NCBI GenBank assembly: GCA_036653535.1
Contig: JAVVTR010000001.1
Span: 310,001 to 374,000, forward strand
Origin: JAVVTR01 sp036653535
GTDB lineage: Bacteria > Bacteroidota > Bacteroidia > Bacteroidales > P3
Reading direction: 5' to 3'
DNA length: 64,000 nucleotides
Every line of letters begins with the position of its first letter. Position 1 is the first letter of the stretch. The notes under the pieces were generated by a model. That model worked only from the letters and a program-made list of their open reading frames with translations. It had not been told where the DNA came from and searched no databases. The translations under genes were made by a program, and so were the position numbers. Shown one piece after another: positions 17,649-26,349 of this stretch.

Positions 17649-18857
17649 TTATTTTATTGCAGTCAAAAAACGTTCTGTTAAAACAGCATACGTATGATTT
17701 TTTAAAACATACGTATGTCCATTTTCTCCTAAAATTTTACGTTGCTCTGGAGTTAATCCTTTTAATTTCATAATAGCATCTGCCACTGCTTGTGGATTTT
17801 CTGATTCTAGAGGAATCCCACACGATGCCTCTGTAATCATATCATTAGCAGCTTGTATCGGTTGAATAATAGGCTTTGAAGCCATCATATAATCGAATAT
17901 TTTATTAGGAGAGATTCCAAACCTATATAAAGGGTTCGCAGCACCACCCACATATAAGACATCCATTAAAGATAAAAGCGAAGGAATTTGCAACTTTGGC
18001 ACTGGGGGTAAAAAATAAATATTAGATATATTTTCCATCTTTACTTTTTGTTCCAATGTGTGTTTTTTCACGCCATTACCCACTAAAACAAAGACCACAG
18101 AATCATCGACAATAAATTTTCTTGCCTCTATAAAATAATCTAAGGCATTAGATAACGTATGTCCTCCAGCATAACCAACTATAAATTTACCATTCTCCTT
18201 AAGTTCTTCAAAAAACGTGGATGCTTCAGGAGGTAGAGGTTCAAGATTTTCCCAATCCTCTATAACCACTCCATTAGGAACAAGGTGTAATTTCTTCAGA
18301 TCCAAACCATGTGCTTTCACATGTTCGTGTACACAAGGTAAAATAGATACACAAGTATCACAATGCTTATACGCATAATTTTCGGCCATTTGCATAAGCA
18401 TAATAAAGGGGTGATATTTTGACATATGCCCCAATTCCATGGGGGAAAGTGGCCATAAATCATGAATTTCAAACACTAATTTAGCTTTATTTTTTTTTGC
18501 GATATAACGAGCAGGATAAATATCCAAGGGATAGGTAGAAGATGCTATCACGGCATCAGGTTTAAATTGAGTGAAAGATTTTATATGAATAAATAATTGA
18601 AAAACAAAAAGAAACATAGATAATACTCGTTTCAATCCATTGCTGGAATAGGAATTAGTCTTTAACCATAAATAATCTATTCCATCATAATTTTCCCTTC
18701 CTGCCTGTGGTTGAATCTTTCGTAAGTGAGAAAAGGTTCCTCCTACAATAAGGACTTTATGTCCCTGCTTTGTCCATTCCTTAGCCAAATAAAAAGGACG
18801 AAACTCCATACCGAATTTGGGATTTCCTGCATAATGATTAAGTAATAAAATATTCAT
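17649..18857 (-). CDS. Glycosyltransferase family 4, WbuB-like
   Basis: 402 residues, a GT-B fold retaining glycosyltransferase. The N-terminal Rossmann half starts MNILLLNHYAGNPKFGMEFR and carries WTKQGHKVLIVGGT. The C-terminal half has VGYAGGHTLSNALDYFIEA and the donor-binding region PLYRFGISPNKIFDYMMASK, in which the E-x7-E type motif is replaced by a pattern common in WbuB relatives. It is expected to add a sugar to the growing lipid-linked repeat unit on the cytoplasmic face. It lies 31 bases upstream of the LpxD-like gene in transcription order. Confidence 0.85.
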   Translation of the reverse strand: MNILLLNHYAGNPKFGMEFRPFYLAKEWTKQGHKVLIVGGTFSHLRKIQPQAGRENYDGIDYLWLKTNSYSSNGLKRVLSMFLFVFQLFIHIKSFTQFKPDAVIASSTYPLDIYPARYIAKKNKAKLVFEIHDLWPLSPMELGHMSKYHPFIMLMQMAENYAYKHCDTCVSILPCVHEHVKAHGLDLKKLHLVPNGVVIEDWENLEPLPPEASTFFEELKENGKFIVGYAGGHTLSNALDYFIEARKFIVDDSVVFVLVGNGVKKHTLEQKVKMENISNIYFLPPVPKLQIPSLLSLMDVLYVGGAANPLYRFGISPNKIFDYMMASKPIIQPIQAANDMITEASCGIPLESENPQAVADAIMKLKGLTPEQRKILGENGHTYVLKNHTYAVLTERFLTAIK

Positions 18858-18942
18858 GATGATTTAATTTATTTGTTTTTAAATCGTTGTAAAAGAGATG
18901 TTGTCAGCATCCATGCAAGCAATATAGTCATATCTTTTCTAA

Positions 18943-20082
18943 TTACACCTGTATATTGTTCTTGATTTTTTCTACAATATAAGCCACATCTTCATCCAAC
19001 ACATAAGGACCTGCGGGAAGACACAACCCCATACTAAACAACTTTTCAGCGGTGCCATTTACGTAACGAGGATTTTTTTTAAACACAGGTTGTAGGTGCA
19101 TAGGTTTCCATAATGGACGTGTCTCAATGCCTTGTTTATCTAAAGCCTGACGAAGTTCTTCATAGTCAAATCCTGTTTTTTCTTTATCTATCAAAATAGT
19201 ACACAGCCAATAATTGGCACTAAAGTCGGCAGAAGGATTTGATTTCAATTCAATGCCATCTATATTTGCAAAAGCCGCTTCGTAAAGTGCATGGATATGG
19301 CGATGGTGCGCAATGTGTTCATCGGCTAAAAACATCTGTCCTCGTCCTATACCCGCACAAATGTTACTCATTCTATAGTTATAACCAATCTCTTCGTGCT
19401 GATAGTATGGAAAAGGTTCACGAGCTTGTGTAGCATAGAACATGGTTTTTTTCTTCACGTCTTCGTTTGACACAATCAAAGCACCACCTCCGGAAGTTGT
19501 AATCATTTTGTTCCCATTAAAGCTCAATGCGCCAAAGAGTCCAAAGGTTCCACACTTCCGTCCTTTATATTCAGAGCCAAAAGCTTCTGCCGCATCCTCC
19601 ATAATAGGAATCTCATATTTTTCTGCAATAGCACAAAGTTCGTCCATTTTAGCGGGCATACCGTATAAATGTACAAGGATAATTGCTTTTGGTTTACGTC
19701 CTGTTTTCTCAATTCTATCTTTTATCGCTTCTTCGAGTAATGTCGGTGACATATTCCAAGTATCCTCTTCCGAATCCACGAACACTGGTGTTGCACCCAA
19801 ATATGTTGCAGGGTTCACAGATGCGCAGAACGTAAACGATTGACAAATCACCTCGTCACCTTGTGACACACCCATTTGCAACAAAGCCAAATGGATGGCT
19901 GCCGTACCAGCAGATAGAGCCACTACTTCTTTATGTTCACCGATAAATGTTTTCAAATCATCTTCGAAACCATTTACATTAGGCCCTAAGGGTACAACCC
20001 AGTTTGTGTCAAAGGCCTCTTTGATAAATTCTTGTTCTTTACCACCTATGTGGGCTAAACAAAGATAAATACGCTTGTTCAT
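18943..20082 (-). CDS. DegT/DnrJ/EryC1/StrS sugar aminotransferase
   Basis: 379 residues, typical length. PLP-fold signatures are clear: ALSAGTAAIHLALLQMGV, DEVICQSFTFCASVNPATYL, and EDAAEAFGSEYKG. The Schiff-base lysine lies in FGALSFNGNKMITTSGGG, near residue 190. Family members transfer an amino group from Glu to a 4-keto nucleotide sugar, as in PglE/EpsN-type bacillosamine or viosamine pathways. It is 9 bases after the initiating sugar transferase, so the first sugar of the repeat unit may be an amino sugar. The matching dehydratase is not in the window. Confidence 0.9.
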   Translation of the reverse strand: MNKRIYLCLAHIGGKEQEFIKEAFDTNWVVPLGPNVNGFEDDLKTFIGEHKEVVALSAGTAAIHLALLQMGVSQGDEVICQSFTFCASVNPATYLGATPVFVDSEEDTWNMSPTLLEEAIKDRIEKTGRKPKAIILVHLYGMPAKMDELCAIAEKYEIPIMEDAAEAFGSEYKGRKCGTFGLFGALSFNGNKMITTSGGGALIVSNEDVKKKTMFYATQAREPFPYYQHEEIGYNYRMSNICAGIGRGQMFLADEHIAHHRHIHALYEAAFANIDGIELKSNPSADFSANYWLCTILIDKEKTGFDYEELRQALDKQGIETRPLWKPMHLQPVFKKNPRYVNGTAEKLFSMGLCLPAGPYVLDEDVAYIVEKIKNNIQV

Positions 20083-20091
20083 GCTATTCGC

Positions 20092-20697
20092 TTATATTAT
20101 TTCGTTGTTGTATTTCATTTTCCGTCTCAAGACTGTGCAAATAATAATTTCTATATCTTTCAAAAATGAGTAGTTATGTAAATAGTATCGATTAATACTC
20201 ACTTTATCTGGATAAATAACTTCGTCATTATATTTCTGTGGATTGTCAACAATAGCAAGTAAATCTTCCTCATTACGATATTTCAGTGAAGCAGGTCCTG
20301 TTATGCCTGGACGTAATTTAAGCACTTCACGATCTTCACCAATAAGTGCGTCTGCATACCCAGGAACATCCGGACGTGGACCAACAAAACTCATATCGCC
20401 AATTAATACATTCCAAAGTTCAGGAAGTTCATCTAACTTGTATTTACGTAACACAGCACCTAAAGGCGTTATTCTATTTTCTCTTGCTACTGATACAGAA
20501 GATCCTTGATGTCCAACCGTCATAGAGCGAAATTTAAACATAGTAAAAATTTTACCATTTTTCCCTATACGCTTTTGTGTAAAAAAAGCAGGTCCATGAG
20601 GCATTTTTATATGGATTAATATCCAAATTACAGCCATAAGAGGCCATAAAATTAGCAATCCACATAGCGATGCAATCTTATCAAACAGAAGTTTCAT
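20092..20697 (-). CDS. Initiating sugar phosphotransferase (PglC/WcaJ-type)
   Basis: 201 residues, the short monotopic form. There is one N-terminal membrane helix (CGLLILWPLMAVIWILIHI), then the bacterial sugar transferase core: FFTQKRIGKNGKIFTMFKFR, then LRKYKLDELPELWNVLIGD, then MSFVGPRPD, then LRPGITG. It transfers a sugar-1-phosphate from a UDP-sugar to undecaprenyl phosphate, beginning the lipid-linked glycan. The Asp-Glu pair in KLDELPEL is the catalytic site in PglC. It stands first in its tight run with the aminotransferase; upstream lies a decayed gene. Confidence 0.92.
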   Translation of the reverse strand: MKLLFDKIASLCGLLILWPLMAVIWILIHIKMPHGPAFFTQKRIGKNGKIFTMFKFRSMTVGHQGSSVSVARENRITPLGAVLRKYKLDELPELWNVLIGDMSFVGPRPDVPGYADALIGEDREVLKLRPGITGPASLKYRNEEDLLAIVDNPQKYNDEVIYPDKVSINRYYLHNYSFLKDIEIIICTVLRRKMKYNNEII

Positions 20698-20775
20698 TGA
20701 GGTGTATTATAAACGTTTTTAAAACTGCATTAGAATCCTTTTCATTATCTGTGTAAACATAATGCCATATCCTGG

Positions 20776-21436
20776 CTACTTGTCAAAAGTATCTTTATTA
20801 TATCGTACATAATTATTATTCATTTTCCCCGAAAAAGTTTCACCATGCCCAGGCATTATCTTGGTGGTATCCAAAAATTATTATGAATAAAGATCAAACT
20901 CTGCTCTAATTTCAATACATTTCCACTAGAACGTTTTATTGGCGTTTTAATATTTTTCATTAAAGCATCTCCTGTAAATAATTGCCAATTTGAATACATA
21001 TTCTTGCATCGGAATGTTCAGGAGTATCATACAAAGAAATTGGATAAGTCTGCCAAATTAATGAAGTACTTAAATCTTCCATAATAAGATCTGCCACTTG
21101 ACACTCAAAACCTTTTTGATTATAAAATATAGATAAATTCTTTTTAACATTTGTTATTAATAAAGAACATAGATTAGAAGCAACAAGCTTACACTTAAAT
21201 CGCTCTCTGTTTTTTTCAACACCCCAAATATGATCGAAATGCTCATGCATCAAAAAAATATATTCAGGTTCTAATTGTTTAGACTCCATAAATTTGAATA
21301 TATCTTCACACAATTCCGAATCAGGATCTATCACCATACACGTTTTAAAATTTTCACTATATACAATAAAACAATTCGAATCCATGGGAATATTAATTAT
21401 TCTTTCCACCCATAAGTTATTTCCTTTAGCTATCAT
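20776..21436 (-). pseudogene. Frameshifted MBL-fold metallohydrolase
   Basis: The first 158 residues are a clear metallo-beta-lactamase fold, with MHEHFDHIWG (His-x-His-x-Asp-His) and DTPEHSDARICI. The frame then breaks at IGNYL just where FTGD is expected. Shifting frame recovers TGDALMKNIKTPIKRSSGNV and, after a second shift near 20872, IMPGHGETFSGKMNN to a stop at 20776. A small loss in the repeated TTAT of AATTATTTACAGG explains the first shift, and one missing T the second. Two disruptions in one gene make sequencing error less likely. The product probably hydrolysed a thioester or similar group in the glycan cluster. Confidence 0.7.
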
Positions 21437-21572
21437 ATCGATGATGAAACTTTTCTATAATCTATGCAAATAAAAGGTCTTTATTTATATAATAAGTCGA
21501 TCTTTCCCATAGTTTTATAATTTGCTATTAGAGTTTCTTTACTTGCTTTCTGAATATTTATTATTTTCGATT

Positions 21573-21812
21573 TTATCCTGTAATATTAACCGTTCGTCCT
21601 CCATCAACCGTCAATTGCTGACCTATTATCCAACGAACGTCTTCTGAAAGTAAAATTTTAGCTGCAGAATATATACTAAATGCCTTAGCTCCAAAATTAC
21701 TAATATTCCTTGAAATAATTACCACATTTTTGAATACTCCTTGATTTATTTTTCTTTTTGTAAGCACTTTAATAATTACAGCTGCAGATATTATATTAAG
21801 GTTTAAGATAAC
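21573..21812 (-). pseudogene. Short-chain dehydrogenase (SDR) remnant with internal deletion
   Basis: The frame contains SDR landmarks squeezed together: NVVIISRNISNFGAKAFSIY then SAAK (the Tyr-x-x-x-Lys active site), directly followed by LLSEDVRWIIGQQLTVDGGR, which is the C-terminal end of the family. About 70 residues normally between these parts are missing. Recognisable SDR sequence (NIISAAVIIKVLTKRKINQG) also extends upstream of the first ATG at 21767 to a stop at 21813, with no Rossmann start. It is a relic with both an internal deletion and a lost N-terminus. Confidence 0.7.
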
Positions 21813-21887
21813 TTAAAGAAAGTATTATCTTTGTAAGTTATTATTAAACAATGAAAAATAATTATAAAAGAAGCTTTACTTCACTAT

Positions 21888-23099
21888 TCACGCATGCAAC
21901 TGTTCATAAAAATCTTTATAGTTAACAAAGGCATTAAATTCTTTTTCCCAAAATTGTCGTGTGGAAAATCTCAACTCTTTTTCTTTCATTAAAATATATT
22001 GCAAACCTTCATAAAACTCTTCTTTTTGTACATTGACATCAAGAAGACAACCTGTTTGTTCATTGACAATCTCCGAAACTCCCCCTACATTGTTTGCTAA
22101 TATAGGTATTTGCATAGAAATCGCTTCCATCATTGAAACAGGTAATCCCTCAGAAAGGCTCAAATTAACCAAACAATCCACATATTGTGATGCATAGAAA
22201 TCAAAAATTAAAGCATTAGAAACAAAACCATGTAATACGCATTTAAAATTTTTTGAGGACAACTCGGCTATTCTTTTTTTTATGAATCGCATTTGATCAC
22301 CATCACCAAAATGATGCCATTCTATAGTTATATCTGACATCTTAGAGGCGCAATAAATCAAATTTTCTAATATCAACGGAACCCTTTTACCGGCTATTAT
22401 ATTAGAGCAAGAAACTACTCTAACAATTTTAGAGTGTTTTACCAAAACGTCAATATTCTTGTAATAAGGCAGTGTTCCTAATCTACTTGTTTTTATTTTA
22501 TGTTGAACAGTTTTGTATCGTTCTCTTAAAAATGTTGTTCCCGCTTGAGAACAAGGATAAATAGCCTCTAATTGTTGAAATGTAAAATCACGATATGGAA
22601 AAAATTGATGCACCAACTCTTCGTAAACATCATAACCATGCGCTCGCGTATAGCATTTTATACTTCTAAAATCTTTGTATTTCGATTTTAAAATAGCAAA
22701 ACCCAAAGGGATGAAATTATTCCAATAACTATACAAAATCGTATTGGGTTTCAATATACTATTTTTATGTTGTAGCGCCCAATCTACAATTATAAAAGCA
22801 CCATATAAATATTTGTATGTCAAGAAAAAAAAACGAATTGAACTTAGTGCTTTTTTATTTTTTAAAATTGCAAACCAAAAAAAATGAGAGGTCATCATTC
22901 TGTAAAAGATGATACCCTTTCTATAAAAAGATAAATTGTGAAGATCATTTCTCTCTTTAATATTTTCTGCAAATGGTAATATCTCTCCTCTTTTTTTTAA
23001 TGTTATTACATTTATTTCGCAGTTCAAGGATTTTGCAACTTCTAACTCATTTGCAAGAAATGAATTGGATTGATTCGTAATTAAAAAAATAGATCTCAT
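21888..23099 (-). CDS. Glycosyltransferase family 4
   Basis: 403 residues. The C-terminal GT1-type domain is well marked: VVSCSNIIAGKRVPLILENL, HHFGDGDQMRFIKKRI, FKCVLHGFVSN, and NLSLSEGLPVSMMEAISMQI followed by PILANNVGGVSEIV. The E-x7-E motif lies in the SEGLPVSMMEAIS stretch. The N-terminal half is less conserved. It acts in the cytoplasm on a lipid-linked glycan. Its start overlaps the stop of the upstream polymerase gene by 4 bases, indicating translational coupling. It is AT-rich like the rest of 21-26 kb. Confidence 0.88.
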   Translation of the reverse strand: MRSIFLITNQSNSFLANELEVAKSLNCEINVITLKKRGEILPFAENIKERNDLHNLSFYRKGIIFYRMMTSHFFWFAILKNKKALSSIRFFFLTYKYLYGAFIIVDWALQHKNSILKPNTILYSYWNNFIPLGFAILKSKYKDFRSIKCYTRAHGYDVYEELVHQFFPYRDFTFQQLEAIYPCSQAGTTFLRERYKTVQHKIKTSRLGTLPYYKNIDVLVKHSKIVRVVSCSNIIAGKRVPLILENLIYCASKMSDITIEWHHFGDGDQMRFIKKRIAELSSKNFKCVLHGFVSNALIFDFYASQYVDCLVNLSLSEGLPVSMMEAISMQIPILANNVGGVSEIVNEQTGCLLDVNVQKEEFYEGLQYILMKEKELRFSTRQFWEKEFNAFVNYKDFYEQLHA

Positions 23100-24445
23100 A
23101 AGCCAATATAATTATTTTTTTCAAACATAGCACGATAGATAAGCAATAAAACAATCGGAAAAAGTGCACCCTTTCCAAGAACAATAAAAAAGGAGAGGAC
23201 ATCACCCGTGACAAGACTGAACATATAACTAAATATAATAGCGACTAAGCAAACTACTAACACATCTTCTTTATACTGTTCATATAAATTTGTTAAAAAT
23301 TTTAATAACACGGCTAAAATTAATCCAAACAAAAGGATTCCACAAAAACCGAAATCCATATAAGCAATTGCTAATGAAAAAAACAGACGCCCTTGATTGG
23401 ATTTCTCGACTTGTAAATACTCTTTGGCATACCATTGAGACATGCCTAATGGGCGATCTTTCCACAATACGTTTGGAACCAACAAACAAAAACTTGTCAA
23501 GGTATATTTCCCCAACCCATAGCGATAATCTTTACCCTGCACACTTATCATGTGAGGAAAAGAAATGTAGGGGTGTGCAAACTGACCCGTTGTTAAAACA
23601 TAAAACATATTGTTGCTACTTTCTGTGCTTTTATTTTCTTTATATGATTGTGTAACTTCTTTCAGACTTTCATAATCTGAAGTACGTACCAATCCAACAA
23701 TATTCAAGGCTATAAATACCCCAATCAACAAACATCCCATTTTAAAAATAGATATACTTCGATACATATAGTTATATAAAAACAACATAGCTAAAAAGAA
23801 ACATACAATATCTCCCCTTCGTCCCATTACTGCAAATACTAAACAAACAAAAAGAAACACTCCTATCCATAAGTAAACATTTTTCTTGGATCTTTTTTCG
23901 TAAAACGAATTTGCAGCCAGTAAAAGTGTAATTGAGGTCAACCAATTTATGGAATTAACCAAATGCCCTTTTCCTATAAATACTTCCGTGACATTGTATC
24001 CTTTCAAAATTAAACCAATAATTCCTCCTGTATCCCTTGCTAAAATACACAAAAGCACTCCCGAAATTAAGGTTATAATTAAAATGATTTGCTTTTCTGA
24101 TACAGTAAGTTTTGTGTATTGTGATCTATTCTGAGGAACTCTCACCTTGACAAATCGATACAAAAAAGAAAACAACAATATAAATATAGAACAAAGAAAG
24201 ATTGAATAGGGTACACATTGAATAAAACTATCTAAATTTGGATATATTTCATACCCAATTTCATAATTTACACTACAATTGATTACAAACGGAATCACAT
24301 GCAAAGCAAAAGACAGAATAAAAAAAACAGGAAACACAACTCTCACACTTCTCCAATTCCGTTTATACATAACTAATACCAAAGCAACTATAGATGAAAG
24401 AATAAACACAATAAGCCAATTAAAAATAACCGTATATATATTCAT
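23096..24445 (-). CDS. O-antigen/oligosaccharide repeat-unit polymerase (Wzy-like)
   Basis: 449 residues with about eleven hydrophobic helices and a large periplasmic-type loop around residues 255-330 (LRTSDYESLKEVTQSYKENK, GKYTLTSFCLLVPNVLWKDR). The EpsG/O-antigen polymerase pattern VMGRRGDIVCFFLAM is visible. Sequence conservation in Wzy proteins is low, so the call rests on topology and position between a flippase and glycosyltransferases. It joins undecaprenyl-linked repeat units at the periplasmic face. Confidence 0.8.
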   Translation of the reverse strand: MNIYTVIFNWLIVFILSSIVALVLVMYKRNWRSVRVVFPVFFILSFALHVIPFVINCSVNYEIGYEIYPNLDSFIQCVPYSIFLCSIFILLFSFLYRFVKVRVPQNRSQYTKLTVSEKQIILIITLISGVLLCILARDTGGIIGLILKGYNVTEVFIGKGHLVNSINWLTSITLLLAANSFYEKRSKKNVYLWIGVFLFVCLVFAVMGRRGDIVCFFLAMLFLYNYMYRSISIFKMGCLLIGVFIALNIVGLVRTSDYESLKEVTQSYKENKSTESSNNMFYVLTTGQFAHPYISFPHMISVQGKDYRYGLGKYTLTSFCLLVPNVLWKDRPLGMSQWYAKEYLQVEKSNQGRLFFSLAIAYMDFGFCGILLFGLILAVLLKFLTNLYEQYKEDVLVVCLVAIIFSYMFSLVTGDVLSFFIVLGKGALFPIVLLLIYRAMFEKNNYIGL

Positions 24446-24450
24446 TTGTC

Positions 24451-25806
24451 TTAACTATGTTTTAATTCTCTAAAAACAATCAATGGCCATTTCCAATCTT
24501 GATATAAAAGTTGGATACACCCAGGGCCCAATATTAAAGCCCAAAGTCCACAGGATGTATATTTTAATAATACTACAATGGCCACTATAGAACAAAAAGC
24601 AGTAATTAATGTTGATTTGAGAAACGGCACTCTATTCCCCGAAACAATGACATTAGAGGCTATCACTTGGTTTGCATCCAAAAAAGAAAATAATAATAAA
24701 CAAAACAACATTGAAGTGGGCAACAATAAAGTTTTACTTTCCAATGTATTTAAAAATAAATTTCCACATATAAGCAAACAAATACTACTAAAAAAAGCTA
24801 CAAATACAAAATACAAAAGACCTTTTATATATATATTCTTTATTGAGGATAAATTACCTTCAACCCTATGTTCACTAATTTTAGGCATATAAGTATCCAT
24901 ATACAATTTGGACAAAGTTACCAATACCGTAATCACCTGCATTGTAATACCGTACGATGCCACATCTGATAAATTCAAAAATATAGATGCAATAAATACG
25001 GTTGATTGAGAAACAACAACACTACCCACACATACCAAACCTATTTTAATTGCATTTGGATAAATACTCTTTATTATTTCTCCATGAAAAACAGCACTTG
25101 CTTTTGCTAATTTAGACTTTAACTCTTTAGTAAAAAACAACCTATATGATAGAGTACGAATAATTACGGTAGATACAACCTGTGCAAGAATCAGAGCAAT
25201 AATTCCATATCCACAATAAAGCAAAATAATAGCAAACACTAAATAGGCAATACGACCCAATATTACAATTTGTTTAGATCTCTTTATTAAACCCTTCCCT
25301 AACATCAAGGCCTCATAATAGAGAGTATAGAAACTGTACGTATTTAATATACAGAGACAAAACCATGCAATAAGAACTTCTGTTTTATCCCCATTATACT
25401 CTTTAAGAATATAGTTAATATAATAGGTTCCTGCAGTCAGTAATAAAAATAATAATAAAATAGCTCCTCTAAAATAAAACCATCTCATAGCTTTAATACA
25501 CCCTGACAATAAATTGTAATTTACCGGTCCTTGTACATCTTCTATATGTGTAACACCTATGGTTTTCAAATTTTTAACTCCACTGTAAATATACGAAATA
25601 GATCTCGCAAAAGTGGGATTAAATCCAAAGTCTAACAATCCTATTATACTTATTACAGTCATAAATATAGACCATATTCCAACTAAATCTGCCGAAAAAG
25701 TTCTCAATACAAAAGGGAGTAATAGAACCGCCGAAGCCACCTTTAAAAAGGTGGCCATAATATTCCAAAGAACATCTTTCTTTTCTATTACTGCAATCTC
25801 AGACAT
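24451..25806 (-). CDS. Polysaccharide flippase (Wzx-like)
   Basis: 451 residues with 12 or so predicted membrane helices, in the MVF/polysaccharide transport superfamily. The N-terminus MATFLKVASAVLLLPFVLRT and the segment GLLDFGFNPTFARSISYIYS are characteristic of Wzx proteins. It exports lipid-linked repeat units across the inner membrane. It begins the wzx-wzy-glycosyltransferase run, with a 5-base gap to the polymerase. No clear promoter box is seen within 100 bases upstream. Confidence 0.9.
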   Translation of the reverse strand: MSEIAVIEKKDVLWNIMATFLKVASAVLLLPFVLRTFSADLVGIWSIFMTVISIIGLLDFGFNPTFARSISYIYSGVKNLKTIGVTHIEDVQGPVNYNLLSGCIKAMRWFYFRGAILLLFLLLTAGTYYINYILKEYNGDKTEVLIAWFCLCILNTYSFYTLYYEALMLGKGLIKRSKQIVILGRIAYLVFAIILLYCGYGIIALILAQVVSTVIIRTLSYRLFFTKELKSKLAKASAVFHGEIIKSIYPNAIKIGLVCVGSVVVSQSTVFIASIFLNLSDVASYGITMQVITVLVTLSKLYMDTYMPKISEHRVEGNLSSIKNIYIKGLLYFVFVAFFSSICLLICGNLFLNTLESKTLLLPTSMLFCLLLFSFLDANQVIASNVIVSGNRVPFLKSTLITAFCSIVAIVVLLKYTSCGLWALILGPGCIQLLYQDWKWPLIVFRELKHS

Positions 25807-26004
25807 TCGTTTATTCTATTTAGGAATTTAATCTCACTAAAAGATATTCCACTCTCATCAATGTTATAAAACAATTTAAAGACATCAATAATTACTACCC
25901 CCATTTTCATTTACCCCACACCTTTACACAGCTCCGCCCCTTTCCCATCATCCAAAAGGGATTCAAATCCACAAAGCAAGTTGTAAAGATACCTTTCTCC
26001 CCTT
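25807..26004. other. Intergenic region upstream of the flippase
   Basis: About 200 bases with no gene. The left 60 bases are AT-rich; the stretch around 25915-25960 is C-rich with no obvious open frame. A tRNA T-arm-like string at 25958 was considered and rejected. Confidence 0.4.
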
Positions 26005-26349
26005 TTATTGCAAATACGCTGTTTTAAGAGTATATTCCTGTTGGGTATCGTTGACCCAGCAACTAACTATAAGGTTGTGCGATTCGTTTTTCCAATTTTC
26101 CCAACTAAGGCTTGCATTCAATACAATCATTTTCGCATCCACCAACTCTCCTATAGAGATACGTTCTGCATCGGTAAGAATCGCTCCCGTTTGGAATTGA
26201 TCTATGGCCGCTGGTTGAACTGGGGTAGGTGCATAGCCCGATAGTTTCGGCTCTCTTCTACTTACGTAATATTTAGCGGTGGCATCTTGGTGTTTTGCTA
26301 TTATTTTATAAATCCCTTGTGTTATTATGTTCTTTCCGCAGTAGATCGT
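26005..26349 (-). pseudogene. Unidentified reading frame without a start codon
   Basis: A minus-strand frame runs 114 codons from a TGA at 26350 to a TAA at 26005 and looks protein-like (KNIITQGIYKIIAKHQDATA, then ISIGELVDAKMIVLNASLSW, ending TLKTAYLQ). It has no in-frame ATG, GTG or TTG at a useful position and overlaps the 3' end of the DUF4301 gene by 44 bases in another frame. The composition and beta-strand-like ending suggest the C-terminal part of a lost gene. I do not recognise the family. Confidence 0.35.

Noticed and set aside
25950..25985. A tRNA T-arm-like string (GGGATTCAAATCC) near 25958
   Set aside because: No acceptor stem, D-arm or anticodon arm can be built around it on either strand, so it is a chance match.
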